Positions 6,081 to 11,108 are shown, counted from the first letter of the stretch. The stretch is 11,967 nucleotides of DNA from Baffinella frigidus (GCA_026770585.1 MU646379.1:707678-719644), one strand, 5' to 3'. Notes: generated by a model not told the origin, from the letters alone. Made by a program: numbers and translations.

Positions 6081-6104
6081 CCCCTTCCGTCTCATCTTTC
6101 CTCG

Positions 6105-6270
6105 CACTCTGGCTCGTCACGGTCTTGTTTGACAATTGATTAATCCCCACTCCCCCCCCCAGGATGCTGCCTACCTCATCCGAGCACTCAACAAGGGCAC
6201 CAATTCCGGGTCCGTCCCACGCCAGAGGGATCGAAACATCCACTTTTGGCATCTTTCAGCGGAAAACTGA
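6105..6270 (+). pseudogene. Exon-alpha copy M4 (DAAYLIRALNKGTNSGSV)
   Basis: The intron tail CTCTGGCTCGTCACGG...GTTTGACAATTGATTAATCC and a long C-tract end in CCCCCCAG. The exon starts at 6163 and reads DAAYLIRALNKGTNSGSV, the best match to exon alpha at 7164. After PRQRDRNIHFWH it diverges and stops at 6268-6270. It is one of the least damaged copies but has lost the downstream VTPTRPP part. Confidence 0.65.
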
Positions 6271-6330
6271 AGGGTTATCACGTCAGTTGAGCCAGATCTG
6301 GCAACAAGGGCACCACTTTCATAGTTCACA

Positions 6331-6506
6331 ACGCCTTCGCGAAGCAATAATGGCTCCAAGCCCTGGTACAAATTTTGTACCAAACATTGGACACGACCCT
6401 AAAATACCCTTCATGGACATTTAAACGACTTCACGGTCGTGTCCATGGTCGTGTCCCATACAAAATTTGTACGGGGCTTGGAGCCATTATTGCTTCGCGA
6501 AGGCGT
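6331..6506. mobile_element. Long-TIR element Q (176 bp)
   Basis: Perfect arms ACGCCTTCGCGAAGCAATAA continue through TGGCTCCAAGCCC to TACAAATTTTGTA (about 50 bp). Each arm holds the palindromes CTTCGCGAAG and TACAAAtTTTGTA. The loop carries repeated GGACACGACC / GGTCGTGTCC. It lies inside a diverged exon-alpha copy (6299-6330 NKGTT; 6523 onward SGYALFSVTPTRPP). No target duplication is clear. Confidence 0.92.
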
Positions 6507-6613
6507 CGGAAACTATTAACTTCTGGGTATGCCCTCTTCTCCGTCACCCCAACCCGCCCTCCCCAACTCTCGTATCTAACCAGGGCTGCATCCGAGCACT
6601 CAACTCGGGCACC
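6507..6613 (+). pseudogene. Exon-alpha fragments M4b/M5
   Basis: SGYALFSVTPTRPPQLSYLT is the 3' half of an exon-alpha copy (compare SGDARFAVTPTRPP at 7209). CTAACCAG follows and the next copy starts GCIRALNSGTN, broken at 6614 by element S. M5 resumes at 6763 after S. Confidence 0.6.
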
Positions 6614-6617
6614 AATT

Positions 6618-6758
6618 TAATTTCGGACCAAGACAGAATCTGTCCCGCTATCTTAGGCTCCCCACGCGGAAGGTAAGGGTGTATAAGCTGTTTTAGGCAT
6701 CAAATGATGCTATCTTACGCCTTTTCATCAGGACAGATTCTGGTATGGTCCGAGATGA
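6618..6758. mobile_element. Element S (141 bp, 4-bp duplication AATT)
   Basis: The ends are TAATTTCGGACCA and the inverted TCATCTCGGACCA, followed in both arms by CAGAATCTGTCC. AATT flanks both sides (6614-6617 and 6759-6762). Exon copies M4, M6 and M7 show the uninserted GCACCAATTC. The terminus TCATCTCGGA is shared with U and J. Confidence 0.92.
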
Positions 6759-6762
6759 AATT

Positions 6763-6820
6763 CCGGTTCCGTCTCCTTCTCCGTCACCCGAACCCGCCCT
6801 CCCCAACTCACGTATCTAAC
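6763..6820 (+). pseudogene. Exon-alpha copy M5, 3' part
   Basis: The sequence resumes after element S with CCGGTTCCGTCTCCTTCTCC, that is SGSVSFSVTRTRPPQL in the alpha frame. It ends at CGTATCTAAC, where element T is inserted. The equivalent uninserted junction is at 6571-6590. Confidence 0.6.
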
Positions 6821-6978
6821 CTTGCTCGGATAGAGAGGGGTTAAATGGATCGGGTAATTTTTGGCTGGACTACAGTTGTGTGCAGTCTAGCGCCCACAAG
6901 TTGGACACGACTCGTACAAATTTTCGAATTCGTACCTGAATTAAAAAGATCCGTTTAACCCCTTGCTATCCGAGCAAG
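6821..6978. mobile_element. Element T (158 bp, TAA(C/T) duplication)
   Basis: The ends CTTGCTCGGATAG..GGGGTTAAA and their inverted partner (CTTGCTCGGATAGCAAGGGG) give about 33-bp arms. Flanks are TAAC (6817-6820) and TAAT (6979-6982). The uninserted site CGTATCTAACCAGGGCTGC is at 6571-6589. A TAA duplication would fit PIF/Harbinger; a 4-bp TAAY would fit the S/U/J group, whose ends share CTCGGA. Confidence 0.93.
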
Positions 6979-6982
6979 TAAT

Positions 6983-7052
6983 CAGAGCTGCATCCGAGCA
7001 CTCAACACACTCAGCACCAATTCTGGGTCCGTCTCCTTCTCCGTCACCCGTT
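6983..7052 (+). pseudogene. Exon-alpha copy M6
   Basis: It starts CAGAGCTGCATCCGAGCAC after element T and reads SCIRALNTLSTNSGSVSFSV before breaking at CACCCG. A TTAGGGGAACCCTGCGAAGTGG segment follows, an inverted match of 4401-4421. Confidence 0.6.
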
Positions 7053-7072
7053 AGGGGAACCCTGCGAAGTGG

Positions 7073-7152
7073 ATAATTGACTTTGACGGAATAGTAACCG
7101 CAGGATATGTTTGAAATGGCTCCAAGAACCCATCTAGTCCTCCCCCGTAGGC
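7073..7152 (+). repeat. Dispersed duplicate, copy 2 (with 4992-5072)
   Basis: It has the same order as copy 1: ATAATTGACTTTGACGGAA, GTAACCGCAGGATATG, GGCTCCAAGAA, CCTCCCCCGTAG. It ends 11 bases before exon alpha and may be the short intron preceding it. Confidence 0.75.
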
Positions 7153-7163
7153 CCTTCCCAACT

Positions 7164-7262
7164 GATGCAGCCCACCTCGTCCGAGCACTCAACAAGGGCA
7201 CCAATTCCGGGGATGCCCGCTTCGCCGTCACCCCCACCCGTCCTCCGTATTTCTCGATCACG
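7164..7262 (+). CDS. Gene candidate 1, exon alpha (DAAHLVRALNKG...)
   Basis: It reads DAAHLVRALNKGTNSGDARF, then AVTPTRPPYFSIT, ending at donor ACG|GTTAAG in phase 0. It is the most complete member of a series of seven partial copies starting at 5247, and the only one followed by further in-phase exons. The frame is also open upstream to about 7107, so the exact 5' limit is unclear. If splicing failed, the frame would end at 7290-7292. No family is recognised; the copies agree on D-A-A-x-L-x-R-A-L-N. Confidence 0.5.
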
Positions 7263-7465
7263 GTTAAGCGGTTGCTCAAGTCACCTATTTAACAATCGCG
7301 AAAGATCGCGTAAGCCCCCATCAACGTCGCCCCCCCCCCCATCAACGTGTTCCTCTCCATCAACGGCGATTTCTTTCGGTACCATCCCTTTTTGCCTCGG
7401 CGCCGCTCTTTTTTTGCTCCGGGCATCCCTCTTTTTTGTCATCTGACGCCCCCTGCTTCACCCAG
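7263..7465 (+). other. Candidate intron 1 of gene candidate 1
   Basis: It begins GTTAAG and ends with TCTGAC and the pyrimidine tract GCCCCCTGCTTCACCCAG, the best branch-point and acceptor combination in this gene model. The middle holds ATCAACG phrases (CCATCAACGTCG, CCATCAACGTG, CCATCAACGGCG) and a C-tract. An open reading of this interior (INVFLSINGDFFRYHPFLP) is possible but unsupported. Confidence 0.4.
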
Positions 7466-7504
7466 CCAGCGGCCTCCCTGATCAACGGCGGCGATGCATG
7501 CCCG
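7466..7504 (+). CDS. Gene candidate 1, exon beta (PAASLINGGDACP)
   Basis: These 39 nt, phase 0 at both ends, read PAASLINGGDACP between a strong acceptor (CTTCACCCAG) and a donor CCG|GTGGAC. MITE U begins eight bases inside the following intron. Alternatively the exon continues as VDF into the U target site. Function unknown. Confidence 0.4.
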
Positions 7505-7511
7505 GTGGACT

Positions 7512-7655
7512 TCATCTCGAAAGATAACTGAATCAGTTCCCTAATTAGCGTTTTCATTTAATTGGGAGGCCCAATTAAATTTACTACGCCCTAACTAATT
7601 TCTCCTATCCAACCTCCTATTGAAAAGGAAGTGATTCAGTTATCTTCCGAGATGA
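7512..7655. mobile_element. Element U (144 bp, 4-bp duplication GACT)
   Basis: The ends TCATCTCGAAAGATAACTG and the inverted TCATCTCGGAAGATAACTG extend through AATCA.TTCC. GACT flanks both sides (7508-7511 and 7656-7659). A palindrome ATTTAATTGGG agg CCCAATTAAAT lies at 7556-7580. It sits in the candidate intron between exons beta and gamma. It shares its terminus with S and J. Confidence 0.93.
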
Positions 7656-7728
7656 GACTCCGTGTTGGTCAGACTCAGCCTCGGTGGGGGTGCATACATG
7701 GTGCTAAGCCGTCTTGGTAGTAATACAG

Positions 7729-7791
7729 GTCTCCCGGTGGGGCAGGTCTGGTGAGAAGCTGCTGCCCGAGGAGGTGCCCGCCGCTCTACAG
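7729..7791 (+). CDS. Gene candidate 1, exon gamma (VSRWGRSGEKLL...)
   Basis: These 63 nt, phase 0 at both ends, read VSRWGRSGEKLLPEEVPAAL plus Q. The acceptor is AGTAATACAG; the donor is CAG|GTATCA. The donor is made by one host base, the TA target duplication and the first bases of MITE G2. The helix-prone Glu-rich composition continues that of the next exon. Function unknown. Confidence 0.45.
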
Positions 7792-7794
7792 GTA

Positions 7795-7895
7795 TCACTC
7801 AAGTGCCCAGTAGACGCATACGCCCTACGGTAGGGCCCTAGGACCTGCCTACGATCTCTTGGCGGTCAAATTTGACTGCATGGGCACTTAAGGGA
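7795..7895. mobile_element. MITE family G, copy G2 (101 bp), intron-like
   Basis: The ends TCACTCAAGTGCCC and the inverted TCCCTTAAGTGCCC are flanked by TA (7793-7794 and 7896-7897). It is collinear with G1 in reverse orientation. G-TA-element-TA-CAG has the form GT...AG, so the element with its target sites could be removed as one intron. A related uninserted site is the second copy of the flank at 7988-8003. Confidence 0.92.
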
Positions 7896-8031
7896 TACAG
7901 CACCCCATCACGTCCATTTTTGTACCGGGAGCCGGACGCGCCTGACGCTGTTCATCATACACTCGTGGACGTGACTGATATATACAGGTGTACAGCACAC
8001 CGTCACGTCCGGTTCGCACCGGGAACGGGTT
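7896..8031. repeat. ~95-bp tandem duplication
   Basis: 7896-7937 (TACAGCACCCCATCACGTCC...ACCGGGAGCCGG) recurs at 7991-8031 (TACAGCACACCGTCACGTCC...ACCGGGAACGGG). GGACGTGACTGATATATACAG lies between them, an outlying unit of the next minisatellite. It is part of the large intron before exon delta, or possibly exonic (frame RPFLYREPDAPDAVHHT is open). Confidence 0.8.
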
Positions 8032-8080
8032 TTACATGTAGTTGTAAACCTCAGAGGACGTGCTGCCGGTCTTCGCGCGA

Positions 8081-8298
8081 GGACGTGACTGATTATACAC
8101 GGACATGCCTGATATATACACGGGCGTGACTGATATAAGTGATATATACATGGACGTGACTGGTATGCCCGGGCGTGATGCTGGCGTTTGCAAAGGAACG
8201 GCGGTCGGGGGCGTGCCACGCGCAGGCGGACGTGACTGATATATATATATATATACGGACGTGGCCGATGTATAAACGGACGTGACTGACAATACCTG
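8081..8298. repeat. ~20-bp GGACGTGACTGATATATACA minisatellite
   Basis: About eight degenerate units of GGACGTGACTGATATATACA occur (variants GGGCGTG, GGACATGCC). One has an expanded (TA)n and the array is interrupted at 8172-8225 by a copy of the exon delta segment. It lies in the intron between gamma and delta. The long minus-strand frame over it is a product of the repeats. Confidence 0.85.
8184..8225 (+). pseudogene. Decayed copy of exon delta (AFAKERRSGACHAQ)
   Basis: Fourteen codons match exon delta (FAKERRPGACHAQ) with one Pro/Ser change. The acceptor position has CTG in place of CAG, so it should not be spliced. It was duplicated with the surrounding minisatellite. Confidence 0.6.
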
Positions 8299-8310
8299 GG
8301 CGTGATTCAG

Positions 8311-8379
8311 GAATTTGCAAAGGAACGGCGGCCGGGGGCGTGCCACGCGCAGGCTGCCGCCAAGATGATGCACGATCAG
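8311..8379 (+). CDS. Gene candidate 1, exon delta (EFAKERRPGACHAQ...)
   Basis: These 69 nt, phase 0 at both ends, read EFAKERRPGACHAQAAAKMM then HDQ. The acceptor is GTGATTCAG; the donor is CAG|GTGTGC. The 5' half is duplicated in frame at 8184-8225 and the 3' half (AVAKMMHDQ, again followed by CAG|GTGCAC) at 8523-8549, both inside flanking introns. Repeated conservation of frame and splice donor supports a real exon. Family not recognised. Confidence 0.5.
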
Positions 8380-8398
8380 GTGTGCGCCAAAGCCTGTC

Positions 8399-8665
8399 TT
8401 GTGGACACTCTGTGTTGTGTTGAGCACACTCGGCGCTGGGTTGTGCACACTCGTGAGTGTCCTGTGCACACTCTTGACTGGCTTGTGCGCACCCTGCTCG
8501 GTGGTGAGCACACTCTGCTCTGGCTGTCGCCAAGATGATGCACGATCAGGTGCACGTTCTTCTCGGTCTTCAGCACACTCTTCTATGTGTTGAGCACACT
8601 CGTGACTGTATTGTGCACACTCTGCACACTCTTTGCTGCGTTGAGCACACTCACGACTGCCGTTC
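8399..8665. repeat. 21-bp minisatellite, TGTTGAGCACACTCGTGACTG, in an intron
   Basis: Two blocks of a 21-bp unit (core GTTGNGCACACTC) at about 8399-8520 and 8571-8665 are separated by a copy of the exon delta 3' half (8523-8549). Because 21 is divisible by three, all frames can stay open; the minus strand gives ECAQ heptads. The simplest reading is intron satellite between exons delta and epsilon. Confidence 0.85.
8523..8549 (+). pseudogene. Copy of exon delta 3' half (AVAKMMHDQ)
   Basis: Nine codons with one difference from exon delta are followed by the same donor (CAG|GTGCAC). There is no acceptor: upstream is minisatellite. It arose by tandem duplication of the exon end together with the repeat block. 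Confidence 0.6.
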
Positions 8666-8695
8666 TGGACCTGAACAATCCCCGTCTGGAAACAG

Positions 8696-8824
8696 TACAC
8701 GTCGCAAGGCGTCGATTGGGAGAAGCTGACAGAAGAGGAGCTTTCCCTCGTCATCGAGCTGCCTCTCCAGCCGTTCCTCCCGTTTCCGACCCAGGAAGAG
8801 CGACGATCCCGTGCTGACCTGTGA
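8696..8824 (+). CDS. Gene candidate 1, terminal exon epsilon
   Basis: After acceptor TCTGGAAACAG, 43 codons in phase 0 read YTSQGVDWEKLTEEELSLVI, ELPLQPFLPFPTQEERRSRA and DL, then TGA at 8822-8824. WEKLTEEELS is a typical acidic helix and the tail is Pro- then Arg-rich. With alpha, beta, gamma and delta it gives a coherent 3' end of about 130 codons, all junctions in phase 0. MITE A4 starts ten bases after the stop. Product unknown. Confidence 0.5.
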   Translation, partial: YTSQGVDWEKLTEEELSLVIELPLQPFLPFPTQEERRSRADL

Positions 8825-8834
8825 TCTCTTCCAA

Positions 8835-8912
8835 AGACTTTTTGGTCCTAGGATCCCTCGGCCTACGGTAGGAGGTCCTAGGCAATGCCGTAGGCCTAAC
8901 TACCCCATTTTC
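8835..8912. mobile_element. MITE family A, copy A4 (both ends lost)
   Basis: AGACTTTTTGGTCCTAGGAT through GGCCTACGGTAGGAGG to CCCCATTTTC matches the right two thirds of family A. The terminal AGGCCGT is replaced at 8913 by the 11-bp GTAGCGGGGGC repeat. It lies where a transcript of gene candidate 1 would end. Confidence 0.88.
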
Positions 8913-9024
8913 GTAGCGTAGGCGTAGCGGGGGCGTAGCGGGGGCGTAGCGGGGGCGTAGCACCAAGCCAGCAACGGCTCGGGCCACCCCGAGCCAGTAA
9001 CGGTTCGGGCCACGCCCCCGCTAC
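8913..9024. repeat. 11-bp GTAGCGGGGGC repeat and hairpin
   Basis: Four tandem units of GTAGCGGGGGC (first one variant) run to 8961. Then come AGCAACGGCTCGGGCCAC / AGTAACGGTTCGGGCCAC as a direct repeat and a perfect stem GGCTCGGG ccac CCCGAGCC. An inverted unit ACGCCCCCGCTAC at 9012-9024 can pair with the array. Confidence 0.88.
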
Positions 9025-9085
9025 TTGACCCAACCGGTAACCGCTGAGGACCCCCTAGGGAGTCTTCACCGATACCGAGAACCCT

Positions 9086-9290
9086 CCTGTGAACACATGG
9101 TTACCTTATACGGAGGCGCGTCCCCCTACAGGGGTACCTCGTTCATAAGAACCCCCCCCCCTAGGACCACCATAGGGCCCTACGCATGGTCCTACTGTAG
9201 GGTCCTAAGGGGGGGTGGTTTCTTATGAGCGAGGTACCCCTGTAGGACCCTACAGTAGGCCTATCTATCCCGCAAGTGGCCAGTGGGTCG
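9086..9290. repeat. Segmental repeat H, copy 1 (with MITE F1 inserted)
   Basis: CTGTGAACACATGGTTACC, GGAGGCGCGTCCCCC, then MITE F1, then GGACCCTACAGTAGGCCTAT and a decayed G-like end TATCCCGCAAGTGG. The same order without F1 is found at 9498-9651. Confidence 0.85.
9129..9242. mobile_element. MITE family F, copy F1 (114 bp)
   Basis: The ends are CAGGGGTACCTCGTTCATAA and the inverted CAGGGGTACCTCGCTCATAA, with TA on both sides (9127-9128 and 9243-9244). The core is CCTAGGACCACCATAGGGCC with its partner GGTCCTAAGG. Copy 2 of repeat H (GCGCGTCCCCCTAGGACCC, 9587-9605) is the uninserted version, which proves insertion with a TA duplication. Confidence 0.96.
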
Positions 9291-9314
9291 TGCTGGCCTG
9301 TGAACACAGGGTTG

Positions 9315-9375
9315 CAGGGGTGCCTAGCTCATAAGAAACGCCCACCCCCCTAGGACCCCCTCAGGGCTCTAGGCG
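9315..9375. mobile_element. MITE family F, copy F2 (left half)
   Basis: CAGGGGTGCCTAGCTCATAAG to CTAGGACCCCCTCAGGGC is the left part of an F element. It ends at 9375, where F3 begins after its TA. The right half is absent, and the left flank is TG instead of TA. Confidence 0.85.
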
Positions 9376-9377
9376 TA

Positions 9378-9494
9378 CAGGGGTACCTCGATCATAAGAA
9401 ACCGCCCCCCCCCTAGGACCACCATAGGGCCCTAGGCATAGGCCTACTGTAGGGTCCTAGGAGGAGGCGGTTTCTTATGAGCGAGGTACCCCTG
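9378..9494. mobile_element. MITE family F, copy F3 (117 bp)
   Basis: Complete copy with near-perfect arms and TA flanks (9376-9377 and 9495-9496). It is directly adjacent to the truncated F2. Confidence 0.95.
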
Positions 9495-9497
9495 TAG

Positions 9498-9651
9498 GGT
9501 GAACACAGGGTTACCTCGCTCATAAGGAGGCGTGAGCTCGTAAGGAGGCGCGTCCCTGTAGGACCCCATATGAGCTCATGAGGAGGCGCGTCCCCCTAGG
9601 ACCCTACAGTACATGTAGGCCAATGTATCCCTTAAGTGGTGAGGGGGTCGA
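9498..9651. repeat. Segmental repeat H, copy 2 (no F insertion)
   Basis: GTGAACACAGGGTTACCTCG is followed by CTCATAAGGAGGCG and variants repeated three times (9520-9590). GTCCCCCTAGGACCCTACAG and TATCCCTTAAGTGG follow, the latter being the start of MITE G3. It is the empty-site reference for F1. Confidence 0.85.
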
Positions 9652-9727
9652 AAACGTCACTCTGAGGTCCTAGGCAGGTCCTAGGGCCCTACAGTAGGGC
9701 GTATGAGCGTACTGGCCACTTAAGGCC
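9628..9727. mobile_element. MITE family G, copy G3 (100 bp)
   Basis: The ends TCCCTTAAGTGG and CCACTTAAGGCC are flanked by TA (9626-9627 and 9728-9729). It has the same internal GGTCCTAGGCAGGTCCTAGG and CCCTACAGTAGGGC as G1 and the same orientation. The palindrome present in G1 is replaced by an unrelated stretch. Confidence 0.9.
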
Positions 9728-9822
9728 TATATAACCTCACGGTGGGTTTCGGGGGGGGCTCTTGACCCAGGACGAACGCCGCGCGGAACCCTGAACATGA
9801 CTCAATAAATGAAATACGTGTA

Positions 9823-9939
9823 CAGGGGTACCTCGGTCATAAGAAACAGCCATCCCCTAGGGCCCTACAGTAGGCCTATGCCTATGGCCCTACGGTGGTC
9901 CTAGGGGGGGTGCGGTTTCTTATGATCGAGGCACCCCTG
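9823..9939. mobile_element. MITE family F, copy F4 (117 bp)
   Basis: Complete copy, TA flanks 9821-9822 and 9940-9941. The left arm reads CTCGGTCATAAG and the right arm carries ATGATCGAGGCACC, so the arms have begun to diverge. Confidence 0.95.
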
Positions 9940-9941
9940 TA

Positions 9942-10049
9942 GTGGGTGGCGTGGCGTCGAGGATTGACGATATGGCACGCCAACTGCGGCGGACGCTCGG
10001 GGCAGTGCTACTGAGCAACTCCACTGGGGAAAGTGTCGGACACACATGA
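9942..10049 (+). CDS. Possible exon, RIDDMARQLRRTLGAVLL...
   Basis: An open frame directly after F4 reads VGGVASRIDDMARQLRR then TLGAVLLSNSTGESVGHT and stops at 10047-10049. The F4 end plus flank (CCCCTGTAG) gives an AG at its start. The amphipathic RIDDMARQLRRTLGAVLL looks protein-like, but no second copy or other evidence supports it. Confidence 0.25.
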   Translation: MGGVASRIDDMARQLRRTLGAVLLSNSTGESVGHT

Positions 10050-10211
10050 GCTGCGCGAACATGCACCGTTTCACCCACGGTTTTCAGAACATGCACCGCT
10101 TCATGCAGGCGCTGGTCCGCACGTCGTCCTTTTTATTACGCTCGAGCCTTGAGTTGAGTGATCCAATCGGCAATGAGACTTATGACGGACTAGCTCTTAC
10201 AGAGCAGCTGT
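10050..10211. other. Spacer with duplicated phrases
   Basis: GAACATGCACCGYTTCA occurs twice (from about 10058 and 10088). 10132-10167 matches 700-713 plus 738-759 without the 24-bp insert found there. An open frame (ANMHRFTHGFQNMHRF) crosses the duplication; no confirmed gene. Confidence 0.5.
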
Positions 10212-10212
10212 A

Positions 10213-10329
10213 CAGGGGTACCTCGCTCATAAGAAACAACCCCCTCCTAGGACCCTACAGTAGGCCCATGCCTAGGGCCCTATGGTGGTCCTAGGGGGTT
10301 GGGCGTTTCTTATGAGCGAGGTGCCCCTG
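10213..10329. mobile_element. MITE family F, copy F5 (117 bp)
   Basis: Complete copy, TA flanks 10211-10212 and 10330-10331. The core has CCTAGGACCCTACAGTAGGC, showing that the loop region varies between copies while the arms are kept. Confidence 0.95.
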
Positions 10330-10332
10330 TAG

Positions 10333-10404
10333 GTCCTCGCGATCCAGCTCAGCAAGGAGATCTTTCTCCTTTTGTGTCTGCTGCCACGCAACCACACTCA
10401 TAGA
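10333..10404 (-). pseudogene. Minus-strand exon, copy 2 (VVAWQQTQKEKDLLAEL)
   Basis: On the minus strand it reads SMSVVAWQQTQKEKDLLAEL then DRED. It follows a candidate acceptor TACATGTAG at the edge of MITE A5. VVAW.Q.QK.KD.LAEL matches copy 1 at 10562-10618 in frame, which supports a coding origin. The charged helix with L/A spacing suggests a coiled coil. It runs into MITE F5 at its 3' side without a clear donor, so a working exon is doubtful. Confidence 0.5.
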
Positions 10405-10413
10405 CTACATGTA

Positions 10414-10558
10414 ACGGACTAAAAATGGGGTAGTTAGGCCTACGGAATTGCCTACCGTAGGCCGTAGAGCTGCCATGAACAAAAAATCCTAGGAGTTTGG
10501 CCTACAGTAGGAGGTCCTAGGCAATGCCGTAGGCCCAACTACCCCATGTTTAGTCCAT
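10414..10558. mobile_element. MITE family A, copy A5 (145 bp), between duplicated exons
   Basis: The ends ACGGACTAAAAATGGGG and the inverted ATGGACTAAACATGGGG are flanked by TA (10412-10413 and 10559-10560). Both arms share GGACTAAA in place of GGCCTGAA, so this is a subfamily whose two ends changed together. On the minus strand it occupies nearly all of a possible GT-AG intron (10561 down to 10405). Confidence 0.93.
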
Positions 10559-10561
10559 TAC

Positions 10562-10618
10562 CCTGTTCAGCTCGGCGAGTACATCTTTGTCCTTCTGTTC
10601 CTGCCGCCACGCAACCAC
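10562..10618 (-). pseudogene. Minus-strand exon, copy 1 (VVAWRQEQKDKDVLAELNR)
   Basis: The minus strand reads VVAWRQEQKDKDVLAELNR and meets a candidate donor AGG|GTAATG formed at the TA target site of A5. It pairs with the copy at 10333-10404 as a tandem exon duplication, 223 bp apart. An upstream acceptor is not certain (ACCTGACGAG). Product unknown, coiled-coil-like. Confidence 0.5.
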
Positions 10619-10658
10619 TCGTCAGGTTGTGAGCACGAGGGGTGGGACGCCTTGGCTA

Positions 10659-10776
10659 CAGGGGTACCTCGCTCATAAGAAACCGCCCCCCCCCCTAGGA
10701 CCATCATAGGGCCCTAGGCATAGGCCTACTGTAGGGTCCTAAGAGGGGTTAGTTTCTTGTGAGCGAGGTACCCCTG
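10659..10776. mobile_element. MITE family F, copy F6 (118 bp)
   Basis: Complete copy, TA flanks 10657-10658 and 10777-10778. The right arm has TTCTTGTGAGCGAGG with one change. Confidence 0.95.
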
Positions 10777-10778
10777 TA

Positions 10779-10904
10779 GAACATCAGGTTTGGAGGGGGG
10801 CGGGGGGAAGATCGCAGACAGGGGGGTTACTAGAAAACTAAGTCGACGCAGCCGTGTGAGCCTGCAGCCACCTCTCGACTCAACGGAGGTTTCCTGGTAT
10901 GATA
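10779..10904. other. Spacer between F6 and F7
   Basis: It has G-rich runs (GGAGGGGGGCGGGGGGAAG) and no repeat or convincing exon. The minus strand has an open frame across it without support. Confidence 0.35.
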
Positions 10905-11021
10905 CAGGGGTACCTCGCTCATAAGAAACCACCCCCCCCCTAGGACCACCATAGGGCCCTAGGCATAGTCCTACTGTAGGGTCCTAGGGGGTGGCGCTTT
11001 CTTATGAGCGAGGTACCCCTG
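10905..11021. mobile_element. MITE family F, copy F7 (117 bp)
   Basis: Complete copy, TA flanks 10903-10904 and 11022-11023. It and F3 are closest to the family consensus. Confidence 0.95.
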
Positions 11022-11108
11022 TACTACCCTTGCTCGGTGGGTTACCGTCTTGGTACAAAATCTGTAGGGTGCAGTCAACAGGCGGGGAATTCACGCCGAA
11101 TCAGCATA

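Noticed and set aside
8032-8754. Minus-strand open frame of 240 codons with ECAQ heptads
   Set aside because: It spans two minisatellites with period lengths that keep frames open, and overlaps better-supported + strand exons.
8751-8987. Minus-strand open frame over MITE A4 and the 11-bp repeat
   Set aside because: It is made of MITE arm and satellite sequence opposite the better-supported terminal exon.
9378-10331. MITEs F3, F4 and F5 as introns, since G-TA...TA-G gives GT...AG
   Set aside because: Removal would also delete the host GTAG (4 nt, frame-breaking) and no coding sequence is supported on both sides.
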